In this document: in pieces, positions 52,688-59,922 of the stretch
Layout of the letters: each line of letters begins with the position of its first letter
How positions within the stretch are numbered: the stretch's first letter is position 1
NCBI RefSeq assembly: GCF_947503875.1
Contig: NZ_CANNFH010000002.1
Span: 186,001 to 250,000, forward strand
Reading direction: 5' to 3'
DNA: 64,000 nucleotides
From: an uncultured Polaribacter sp.
GTDB lineage: Bacteria; Bacteroidota; Bacteroidia; Flavobacteriales; Flavobacteriaceae
Notes under the pieces: model-generated
Told to the model about the DNA's origin: nothing
The model's input: the letters and a program-made list of their open reading frames with translations, nothing else
Databases searched by the model: none
Position numbers and translations under genes: made by a program

Positions 52688-52736
52688 TTTGCCATCCCCT
52701 AATTAAGGGATGGCAAATATCCCCTAATTAAGGGAT
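52688..52736. promoter_or_regulatory. Twin operator: two direct copies of ATCCCCTAATTAAGGGAT, 25 bp apart
   Basis: Identical 18-mers at 52694-52711 and 52719-52736 are each near-palindromic around TAATTA (ATCCC...GGGAT). The first is extended by GCC/GGC and TTT/AAA to an 11-bp-armed inverted repeat. The centres (52702.5, 52727.5) lie 56.5 and 31.5 bp before the -7 box at 52759, i.e. near -69 and -44, fitting cooperative binding of a dimeric activator. A response-regulator gene follows, suggesting autoregulation. Confidence 0.75.
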
Positions 52737-52758
52737 TGTGTAGTATAATAATCTAATC

Positions 52759-52766
52759 TAAATTTG
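52759..52766 (+). promoter_or_regulatory. -7 element TAAATTTG of the response-regulator gene
   Basis: Exact TAnnTTTG, 10 bp before the ATG at 52777, which leaves a leader of only a few bases. Confidence 0.55.
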
Positions 52767-52776
52767 TAGTGTTAAC

Positions 52777-53442
52777 ATGAAAAAAAAAATATACGTTCAT
52801 ATAGCAGATGATCATAAAATATTAATAGATGGTCTTATAGCTGTTTTAGATACTGATGATGATATAGAGGTTAAAGGGTGTTCTTTTACAGGTCAAGAAG
52901 TTATTGATTGGTTTTTAGTTAGAAATAATACAGCCGATATTTTAATATTAGATATTACAATGCCTGTTATAGATGGAATAGATGTTTTAAAGCATTTTTA
53001 TAGAAAAGGTATAAAACAAAAAGTTATTGTGCTCTCTAGTTTTGATGAGCTCAAATTTGTTCAAGAGGTGTTAAGATTAGGAGGAAATGGGTATATATCT
53101 AAGAATGAAGCAGGAGAACATATTTTAGACGCAATAAAAGCGGTTTATAACAATGAGCAGTATTTTAGTGATAGTATAAGAACAGAGTTATTAAGAGCTT
53201 ATTCTAATTTAGACAAAGCTCTAGATACTGAACCAGAATTAGAAAAACTTGTTTCTTTAACAGATACAGAAATTAAAGTAATAAAATTTATATCAGAGGA
53301 ATTAAGTACGGTGCAAATTGCAAAGTTGATGAATGTAAGTGCGCACACAATAGAAACTCATAGAAAGAAATTAAAAAAGAAATTAAATGTTAAAAGCACT
53401 GTAGGATTAGCAATGTTTGCGGTTAAATATGGGATTGTATAA
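52777..53442 (+). CDS. NarL/LuxR-type response regulator
   Basis: 221 residues. The receiver domain (about 4-122) has the acidic pair D11-D12, phosphoacceptor D59 (LILDITMPVIDGID), S87/S88 and K109 (YISKNEAG). A LuxR-type HTH occupies about 150-215 (LTDTEIKVIKFISEELSTVQ, then SAHTIETHRKKLKKKLNV). It controls genes after phosphorylation by a HisKA_3-type kinase; such a kinase is encoded two genes downstream (54302-56101). The twin 18-bp operator directly upstream is a candidate target. The DNA before the gene has little room for other signals. Confidence 0.95.
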   Translation: MKKKIYVHIADDHKILIDGLIAVLDTDDDIEVKGCSFTGQEVIDWFLVRNNTADILILDITMPVIDGIDVLKHFYRKGIKQKVIVLSSFDELKFVQEVLRLGGNGYISKNEAGEHILDAIKAVYNNEQYFSDSIRTELLRAYSNLDKALDTEPELEKLVSLTDTEIKVIKFISEELSTVQIAKLMNVSAHTIETHRKKLKKKLNVKSTVGLAMFAVKYGIV

Positions 53443-53450
53443 CTGATATT

Positions 53451-53493
53451 CCCCAATTTTAAGTTTTAGCCCCTAAAAAACTTAAGCTCCCCC
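53451..53493. promoter_or_regulatory. Three C-runs with TTAAG spacing upstream of the lipoprotein gene
   Basis: CCCCAATTTTAAG (53451), CCCCTAAAAAACTTAAG (53470) and CCCCCAAAAT (53489) recur every ~19 bp. They resemble half-sites of the twin operator at 52694. Binding by the same regulator is speculative. Confidence 0.3.
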
Positions 53494-53573
53494 AAAATAT
53501 ACTTTACCATATGTAAACATTGCTTTTTTTACTTTAAACTTTATGTTAATAAAAAAACTAAAAACCAAATATT

Positions 53574-54272
53574 ATGAAAACTATTAAATTAATTACCCTT
53601 TTTGCTATTTTTGCATTTGTATTTTCTTCTTGTTCTAATAACGAAACCTTATCATTAGAAAATGAAACAGCAATTCAGCCGTTATTAAAGACGTATAAAA
53701 TTAAAAGAGATGCTACAGGGGCATATTCCGTAGATTTTAATGTTGCTGAGAATGTTAGAGTAGAAAAAGTTAAAAATTACGAGACAAATACCAGCCAAAT
53801 TCACTTATATGAATCTGACGAGATTTCTGCTCAAAAGCAATCTGAAGAATTAGTTATTGATGGCAAAAAATTAGCAATAGGATTTATAGATACCAATATA
53901 AACAGCGCTTCTAATATAACTATTGAAGATGATAATATTTCTTTAGCAAAAACCAACTCTACCTTAAAAGACTATAGTATAGAAACAAATGAAGATGGTA
54001 CTTTTACTTTAGGTTTTAATGTAAATTCTCAAACAGATGTAGATTTTGTTTTTAACGAAGAAAGTAATATCTACGAAATTCATTTAGAGAAAGGAAAATC
54101 TGATGTAACATCTTTTTCTAGAACTTTAACCAAAACAGGAGATGTTTTAAAAATAGATTTTGTAAACCATACTAATGTTGCTGCCAAAGGTTTAGCTTCT
54201 AAAGCATTAATTAAAAAAAGAAGAAAGCCTAGAATTGTTGTAGGTAATGGAGAAAGTGTAGAAAATCTATAG
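53574..54272 (+). CDS. Lipoprotein with two tandem 71-residue repeats, unknown family
   Basis: 232 residues. The lipobox FVFSSC puts the acylated cysteine at 20. Residues 38-108 and 131-201 are equal-length (71) repeats that align without gaps: LKTYKIKRDATGAYSVDFNV with LKDYSIETNEDGTFTLGFNV, and SQIHLYE with YEIHLEK. The strand pattern suggests two small beta domains. A basic tail (KKRRKPRIVVGNGESVENL) ends the protein. It is encoded between a response regulator and its likely sensor kinase, so a sensory or output role at the cell surface is inferred. I recognise no named family. Confidence 0.82.
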   Translation: MKTIKLITLFAIFAFVFSSCSNNETLSLENETAIQPLLKTYKIKRDATGAYSVDFNVAENVRVEKVKNYETNTSQIHLYESDEISAQKQSEELVIDGKKLAIGFIDTNINSASNITIEDDNISLAKTNSTLKDYSIETNEDGTFTLGFNVNSQTDVDFVFNEESNIYEIHLEKGKSDVTSFSRTLTKTGDVLKIDFVNHTNVAAKGLASKALIKKRRKPRIVVGNGESVENL

Positions 54273-54301
54273 CCTAAATACCTCTAAGCTAGAAAAGAAT
54301 A

Positions 54302-56101
54302 TTGAAAAGGAAAAGGAAATATTGTTTTTACATTTTATTTGTTTTACTTAACGCTTTTAAGTTAAGTACAAGCCCCCTAAATAAAAATGTTACTGAAGGA
54401 GCTTCTATTGCAGAAACTCCTTCAGTTTTTGTATTTAAGAAAGATTCTCTTTTTTTACAAAAATACAAACAAATAAAAGAAAATTATCAAAAAGAAAATT
54501 TTGTAAAAACGCTAAAAGACGCATTAAATTTATATGAGACAATTCCAGAAAAAGAATACCTTAAATTAATTGATATTCAAACTTTAATAGCAGATACCTA
54601 CAGCAAAACAAATAACTACAGACAAGCTTTACTTTTCTATAAAAAAACTATAAGTTTATTAGAAGTAAAACCCATAGATAAAGATAACAGCGAAAATATT
54701 AATTTCAAGCAGGTTAATACTGCTAAGTTAAACCTTAGAATAGCAAATTCTTACCAGTATTTATCATTAGCAGATAGTGCAAAATACTATTATAAGAAAG
54801 TTGAAAACAATAATAGTTTAGATAATAAAGTACTCAAGTATAAAGCTGTAGCTTACGCAAGTTTATCTGGCATGTATCAATTAGATTCAGTGTATAATAA
54901 AGCTATTGATTATGCTAAAAAATCTATTTTAATAAATAAAACAATAAAAAACAAAATTGGCGAATCTATTGCTTTAACCAATTTGGGGAGTATCTATTTG
55001 TCTCAAGGTAACTTTAAGTTGGCTAAAGAAATTTATCTTTCGGGTATCAATTTAATTAATAATGATAACAGCCAAACTGCTGTAAAATTAAAAGCAGATT
55101 TGTATTACAATTTGGCATGGGCAATGCGTAATTTAAAAGAATATAAGGCATACGATTATCAAGAACTTTCATTTGAAATTGAAGATGACTTAAGAGATAA
55201 AGAAATAAGAAGAGCAATTGAAGAGGTAAATGCAAAGTATAATGTAGATGTAATAAAAAAGCAAGAAGAAAATAAAAGATTACAAGATAGAATTACCTTT
55301 TGGGTATATGCAGCAGGTAGCATTTTAGTAATACTTTCTTTATTATATTTTTTACACACCTATAAACTTAGACAAAGAAATTTGCGATTAGAGTTAAGTC
55401 AAACGCAACTAATACAAAATCAAAATATGGAAAAAATTAAAGCCGAAGTTCAAAATAGGGTTTTAAATGCAACCATAGATGGTAAAGAAACAGAAAGAAA
55501 AGAAATAGCAGAAACTTTACATGATAGTGTTAGCGCCTTACTTTCTTCTGCTAATTTGCACTTAATGGCAACTAAAAAACAATTAAAAAACAGTGCGCCA
55601 GTAGAAATTTCTAAGACGCAAGATATTATTGCAGAAGCATCGCAAAAAATAAGAGATTTATCGCACACATTAGTATCTTCTATTTTGCTGAAATTCGGAT
55701 TAAAATTAGCTATTAATGAGTTAACAAGTAAATTTTCAAATTCTAATTTAAAAATTACAGCAAATATTGAAAATATTAAGCGATATGAACAAAATTTCGA
55801 AATTAAAATCTATAATATTATACAAGAATTACTAAATAATATTATAAAACATAGTAAAGCAAATGAAGCGAATATTGTATTCAATGAAAAAAATAATCGT
55901 ATTTATTTTCAAATTTCAGATAACGGAATTGGTTTTGATAAAACTAAAACCATAAACAAAAATGGATTAGGCTTAAGCCATATAGAGGCAAGAGTTTTGT
56001 TAATGAAAGGTGACTTTTCGCTGAAGTCAAAAACAGATAAGGGAACAGTTATTCATATTGAATTGCCAATTGTAGAAAAAGAATTTATTATCCGCGTTTA
56101 G
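54302..56101 (+). CDS. TPR-containing HisKA_3-type sensor histidine kinase, TTG start
   Basis: 599 residues. TTG 54302 starts a signal/anchor (KRKRKYCFYILFVLLNAF); no ATG is nearby. Periplasmic TPR-like helices (about 55-290) include SGMYQLDSVYNKAIDYAKKS and LGSIYLSQGNFKLAKEIYLS. A coiled linker leads to a membrane helix (331-353, ITFWVYAAGSILVILSLLYF). The DHp domain has H407 in ERKEIAETLHDSV; the ATPase has QELLNNIIKHSKA (N box), DNGIGF and GLGLSHIEARV. This HisKA_3 architecture pairs with NarL-type regulators such as the one at 52777. The 3' end overlaps the opposite metallophosphoesterase gene by 14 bp. Confidence 0.93.
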   Translation: MKRKRKYCFYILFVLLNAFKLSTSPLNKNVTEGASIAETPSVFVFKKDSLFLQKYKQIKENYQKENFVKTLKDALNLYETIPEKEYLKLIDIQTLIADTYSKTNNYRQALLFYKKTISLLEVKPIDKDNSENINFKQVNTAKLNLRIANSYQYLSLADSAKYYYKKVENNNSLDNKVLKYKAVAYASLSGMYQLDSVYNKAIDYAKKSILINKTIKNKIGESIALTNLGSIYLSQGNFKLAKEIYLSGINLINNDNSQTAVKLKADLYYNLAWAMRNLKEYKAYDYQELSFEIEDDLRDKEIRRAIEEVNAKYNVDVIKKQEENKRLQDRITFWVYAAGSILVILSLLYFLHTYKLRQRNLRLELSQTQLIQNQNMEKIKAEVQNRVLNATIDGKETERKEIAETLHDSVSALLSSANLHLMATKKQLKNSAPVEISKTQDIIAEASQKIRDLSHTLVSSILLKFGLKLAINELTSKFSNSNLKITANIENIKRYEQNFEIKIYNIIQELLNNIIKHSKANEANIVFNEKNNRIYFQISDNGIGFDKTKTINKNGLGLSHIEARVLLMKGDFSLKSKTDKGTVIHIELPIVEKEFIIRV

Positions 56102-56585
56102 CTAATTCTATAATTTCTAAATTTTTAATTTCTTCCTGATCTACTTCAAAACGAAGCATGGTTCTTATTTTATGAAACCCATGATTTCCAGCAGCACCAG
56201 GATTTAAGTGCAATAGATTTAGTTTTTTATCGAATTGTACTTTTAAAATATGAGAATGCCCACAAATAAAAAGCTTAGGCGGGTTTTTTTCTAGCTCTTC
56301 TTTAACTCTTTGTTTGTATCTGTATGGGTAACCACCAATATGAGTAATCCAAACAGAAATACTTTCTACAGTAAACTTTAGATCAAGAGGAAATTCTAGC
56401 CTTGCGTCTTTATCGTCTATATTCCCATAAACACAGCGTAAGGGTTTTAGTTTTTTAATAGCATCTGTAACTTTTAAATCACCTATATCTCCTGCATGCC
56501 AAACTTCATCTGCCTGCTTTACAAATTTTAAAATTTGAGCATCTATAAAACTATGCGTGTCCGATAATAATAAGATTTTCTTCAC
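56088..56585 (-). CDS. YfcE/MJ0936-type metallophosphoesterase
   Basis: 165 residues with the calcineurin-like metal motifs LLLSDTHSFID, WHAGDIGDL, VYGNIDD, FICGHSHI and HLNPGA. Small members of this family hydrolyse phosphodiesters such as bis(p-nitrophenyl) phosphate in vitro; natural substrates (2',3'- or 3',5'-cyclic nucleotides) vary. The gene converges on the kinase gene with a 14-bp overlap. It is divergent from truA over 64 bp. Confidence 0.92.
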   Translation of the reverse strand: MKKILLLSDTHSFIDAQILKFVKQADEVWHAGDIGDLKVTDAIKKLKPLRCVYGNIDDKDARLEFPLDLKFTVESISVWITHIGGYPYRYKQRVKEELEKNPPKLFICGHSHILKVQFDKKLNLLHLNPGAAGNHGFHKIRTMLRFEVDQEEIKNLEIIELAKRG

Positions 56586-56618
56586 AATTCAAAAATAACA
56601 ATAACAAAATAAATTCCG

Positions 56619-56626
56619 TAATTTTG
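56619..56626 (+). promoter_or_regulatory. -7 element TAATTTTG of truA
   Basis: Exact TAnnTTTG, 23 bp before TTG 56650; supports that TTG as the truA start, since no ATG follows before the conserved sequence. Confidence 0.55.
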
Positions 56627-56649
56627 ACAGCTATTAAAAAAACCTTTTT

Positions 56650-57375
56650 TTGAGATATTTTATAGAACTTTCTTATAACGGAAAAAATTACCACGGTTGG
56701 CAAATTCAACCAGATGTTATCTCTGTACAAGAAAAGTTAAACAACGCCTTAAGTACCATTTTACAGCTTAAAATAGAGGTAGTTGGCGCTGGTAGAACAG
56801 ATACAGGTGTGCACGCAACACAAATGTTTGCGCATTTTGATGTAGAAACAGCATTAAAAGGCGATATGGTTTTTAAACTGAATTCTATTTTACCAAATGA
56901 TATTACAGTAGCTAAAGTTTTTTTGGTAGATGATGAGATTCATGCACGTTTTAATGCATTATCTAGAAGTTATGAATACCGAATATGGTTGGGTAGAAAT
57001 CCTTTTTTACTCGATTTCTCTTGGCAGATTCATTCGCAAGAAATAGATGTAGTTCAAATGAATAAAGCCGCAGAATTGCTTTTAGAATATACAAATTTTC
57101 AAACTTTTTCTAAAGTAAAAACAGAAGTATACACATTCAATTGCAAGGTTACAACAGCAGTCTGGCAACAAGAAGGAAATTTATTAACATTTCATATTTC
57201 TGCGAATAGGTTTCTTAGAAATATGGTGAGAGCTATTGTTGGTACTTTAATAGATGTAGGATTAGGTAAAATAAATACAAATGATTTTAGACAAATTATA
57301 GAAAGTAAAAATAGAAGTAATGCTGGTTTGTCTGTGCCTGCAAAAGGTTTATTTTTAACACAAATAAAATATTAA
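56650..57375 (+). CDS. truA: tRNA pseudouridine(38-40) synthase, TTG start
   Basis: 241 residues. TruA converts uridines 38-40 of the anticodon arm to pseudouridine. The start TTG 56650 gives (M)RYFIELSYNGKNYHGWQIQ, the typical TruA N-terminus, so no residues are missing. The catalytic aspartate sits in GAGRTDTGVHA, with further conserved SYEYRIW and FLRNMVRAIVG. It is followed 3 bp later by the ABC exporter gene, so the two probably share a transcript. Confidence 0.95.
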   Translation: MRYFIELSYNGKNYHGWQIQPDVISVQEKLNNALSTILQLKIEVVGAGRTDTGVHATQMFAHFDVETALKGDMVFKLNSILPNDITVAKVFLVDDEIHARFNALSRSYEYRIWLGRNPFLLDFSWQIHSQEIDVVQMNKAAELLLEYTNFQTFSKVKTEVYTFNCKVTTAVWQQEGNLLTFHISANRFLRNMVRAIVGTLIDVGLGKINTNDFRQIIESKNRSNAGLSVPAKGLFLTQIKY

Positions 57376-57378
57376 ATT

Positions 57379-59145
57379 TTGGCGAACAAAACAGGAAATG
57401 CTTTTGATATGGATATTTTTTTGCGACTAATGAGTTTCGCAAAAAAATATAAGCTTAATTTCTTTATAGCTTCTGCATCTACAATTACATTGGCAGGTGT
57501 TGCTTTGCTAACTCCTATAATTTTAAAGGAAACTGTAGATGTTTATATTACAGATAAAAATTTAGAAGGCTTAGTATTTAATGTAATGCTAATGTTTGGT
57601 GTGCTACTGCTAGAAGTTTTATTACGTTTTACTTTTATTTATTTTGCAAATTGGGTAGGCCAGCATATTATAAGAGATATTCGTGCAAAAATATTTAGAC
57701 ATATTTTACAATTTAGAATGTCTTATTTTGATAAGAATTCTGTGGGTAAACTGGTTACAAGAGTAGTTTCTGATATAGAAACTATTGCCGCCTTTTTTAG
57801 TTCTGGTGTGTTTACTATTGTAAGTGATATTTTGCAAATGTTTGCCGTAATTATTGTGATGTTTATTATCAACTGGAAATTAGCATGTGTAGCAATTGCA
57901 GTATTACCTATTTTACTGTATGCTACCAAAGTTTTTCAGAAAGCAATAAAAGCAACTTTTCAAGAAGTTAGAAATCAAGTAGCAAATTTAAATGGCTTTG
58001 TACAAGAAAGAGTTACAGGAATGAAAATTGTACAACTCTTTAATAGAGAACGCATAGAGTATGAAAATTTTAAAGAAATAAATAACAAACACAAAGAAGC
58101 ATACTTAAAAACCATTTGGTATTTCTCTATCTTTTTTCCAATTGCAGAAATTTTATCCTCTATAGGTATTGGTTTAATTGTTTGGTTTGGTAGCAAGCAA
58201 GTTATTGGTAATGCTGTTCCTGGTCCAGGTACTGTAATGGCTTTTGTACAAATGGCGCAAATGTTATTTAGACCTTTAAGGCAAATTGCAGACAAATTTA
58301 ATCAGCTGCAAATGGGTATTGTATCTGGTGAGAGAGTTTTTAAAATTATAGATACAGAAAGTACAATCTCTAAAAATGGTAAAAAAATTGCAAAAAATCT
58401 AAAAGGAGATATTAGCTTTAATAACGTTCGCTTTAGTTACCTAGAAGATGAAGAGGTATTAAAAGGAATTAGTTTAGACGTTAAAAGTGGTCAAACTATT
58501 GCTATTGTTGGAGCAACAGGCGCAGGAAAATCTACAATTATTAATTTAATAAATCGTTTTTATGAAATAGATAGTGGTACTATTTCTGTGGATAATGTGT
58601 TAATAGATAATTATGAGTTAGCAACGCTAAGAGACGAAATTGCTATTGTTTTGCAAGATGTATTCTTGTTTTCAGATTCTATATTAAACAATATTACCTT
58701 AAAAGATGAAACCATTTCAGAAGAAACAGTTATAGCAGCTGCAAAACAAATTGGTATTCATGATTTTATTATGACTTTACCTAATGGCTATTATTACAAC
58801 GTAAAAGAACGCGGTGCAATGCTTTCTTCTGGTCAAAGACAACTCATTGCATTTTTAAGAGCCTATGTAAGTAAACCTAGTATTTTAATATTAGATGAAG
58901 CAACCTCTTCTGTAGATGCGCATGCGGAGCAAATGATACAACATGCAACAGAAACCATAACTAAAGACAGAACATCTATTGTAATTGCGCATAGATTAGC
59001 TACTATAAAGCAAGCAGATAAAATTATTGTAATGGATAAGGGGTTAATTGTAGAAGAGGGAACACATATAGAACTTTTAGAAAAACAAAAAGGATACTAT
59101 AAAAACTTATACAGCAAACAATTTAGTTTAGATGTTGTTACTTAG
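57379..59145 (+). CDS. ABC exporter with fused membrane and ATPase domains, TTG start
   Basis: 588 residues. TTG 57379 yields (M)ANKTGNAFDMDIFLRLM and stands 3 bp after truA. Six membrane helices (about 25-310) carry FANWVGQHIIRDIRAKIFRH. The nucleotide-binding domain has GATGAGKST (Walker A), a Q loop in IAIVLQDVF, signature LSSGQRQLIAF, Walker B LILDEATSS and the H loop IVIAHRLATI. It fits MsbA/LmrA-type lipid or drug exporters; given the AT-rich neighbours and lack of a partner, a homodimer is likely. Substrate unknown. Confidence 0.93.
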   Translation: MANKTGNAFDMDIFLRLMSFAKKYKLNFFIASASTITLAGVALLTPIILKETVDVYITDKNLEGLVFNVMLMFGVLLLEVLLRFTFIYFANWVGQHIIRDIRAKIFRHILQFRMSYFDKNSVGKLVTRVVSDIETIAAFFSSGVFTIVSDILQMFAVIIVMFIINWKLACVAIAVLPILLYATKVFQKAIKATFQEVRNQVANLNGFVQERVTGMKIVQLFNRERIEYENFKEINNKHKEAYLKTIWYFSIFFPIAEILSSIGIGLIVWFGSKQVIGNAVPGPGTVMAFVQMAQMLFRPLRQIADKFNQLQMGIVSGERVFKIIDTESTISKNGKKIAKNLKGDISFNNVRFSYLEDEEVLKGISLDVKSGQTIAIVGATGAGKSTIINLINRFYEIDSGTISVDNVLIDNYELATLRDEIAIVLQDVFLFSDSILNNITLKDETISEETVIAAAKQIGIHDFIMTLPNGYYYNVKERGAMLSSGQRQLIAFLRAYVSKPSILILDEATSSVDAHAEQMIQHATETITKDRTSIVIAHRLATIKQADKIIVMDKGLIVEEGTHIELLEKQKGYYKNLYSKQFSLDVVT

Positions 59146-59250
59146 TTTCTTTCATATACATTTGATAATTAAAATAAAAAAACTTACAATAATCAAAAAA
59201 ACAATTTTTAAATAGTTTTTTTATTGTATACATTTTTTTTTGGTTAAACT

Positions 59251-59258
59251 TATATTTG
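59251..59258 (+). promoter_or_regulatory. -7 element TATATTTG of the Crp-family gene
   Basis: Exact TAnnTTTG, 16 bp before the ATG at 59275. A TGTATACA palindrome lies at 59225-59232. Confidence 0.5.
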
Positions 59259-59274
59259 TAAATTTTTATTTGGA

Positions 59275-59907
59275 ATGAAAAATGAACTTGCTAAAAATTT
59301 TGGTTATTTATTTGAAGATGCGCTGTTAGAGGAAATCAATACTTTAGGTATTGCTCGGCAATTTAAGGCAGAAACCACAATTATAGAGCTAGGAGACTTT
59401 ATAAAATCTATGCCATTACTACTTTCTGGTGCTATAAAAATTACAAGAGAAGATGCTAATGGAGATGAATTGGTGTTGTATTATTTAGAGCAAGGAGACA
59501 CATGTGCAATGACTTTATCTTGTTGCTTGGGCCAAACCAAAAGTAAAATTAGAGCAGTTGCAGAAACAGATGTTTCTCTTATTTTGTTGCCAAAAGAAAA
59601 AATGACAACATGGTTAAGTTCTTATAAAACATGGCAAGCTTTTATTTTAGAAAGCTACCATAATAGAGTAGAAGAACTTTTACAGGCTGTAGATACCATA
59701 GCCTTCTTAAAATTAGACGAGCGCCTTTTTAAATATTTAAAAGACAAAGCTATGGTTAATAAAAATGATGAATTAACCACAACACACAAACAAATTTCCG
59801 AAGATTTACATACCTCTAGAGTTGTAATTTCTAGATTGCTTAAAAAACTAGAAAATGAAGGAAAAGTAAAATTATTTAGAAGTAGTATTAAGGTTTTAGA
59901 ATTGTAA
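59275..59907 (+). CDS. Second Crp/Fnr-family regulator, non-FNR type
   Basis: 210 residues with a cNMP-binding-like beta-roll (about 25-110), dimer helix, and C-terminal HTH (TTTHKQISEDLHTSRVVISRLL). The recognition helix has Arg182 and Arg187 but Val183 where Crp/FNR have Glu, so its DNA target should differ from the TGA-core operators of the other regulator. Cysteines C77, C83 and C84 (DTCAMTLSCC) sit in the effector domain in place of N-terminal ones. No FNR-like ligand set is present; the signal is unknown. It converges on nadB, 15 bp away. Confidence 0.9.
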   Translation: MKNELAKNFGYLFEDALLEEINTLGIARQFKAETTIIELGDFIKSMPLLLSGAIKITREDANGDELVLYYLEQGDTCAMTLSCCLGQTKSKIRAVAETDVSLILLPKEKMTTWLSSYKTWQAFILESYHNRVEELLQAVDTIAFLKLDERLFKYLKDKAMVNKNDELTTTHKQISEDLHTSRVVISRLLKKLENEGKVKLFRSSIKVLEL

Positions 59908-59922
59908 ACTATGTTTTAAATG

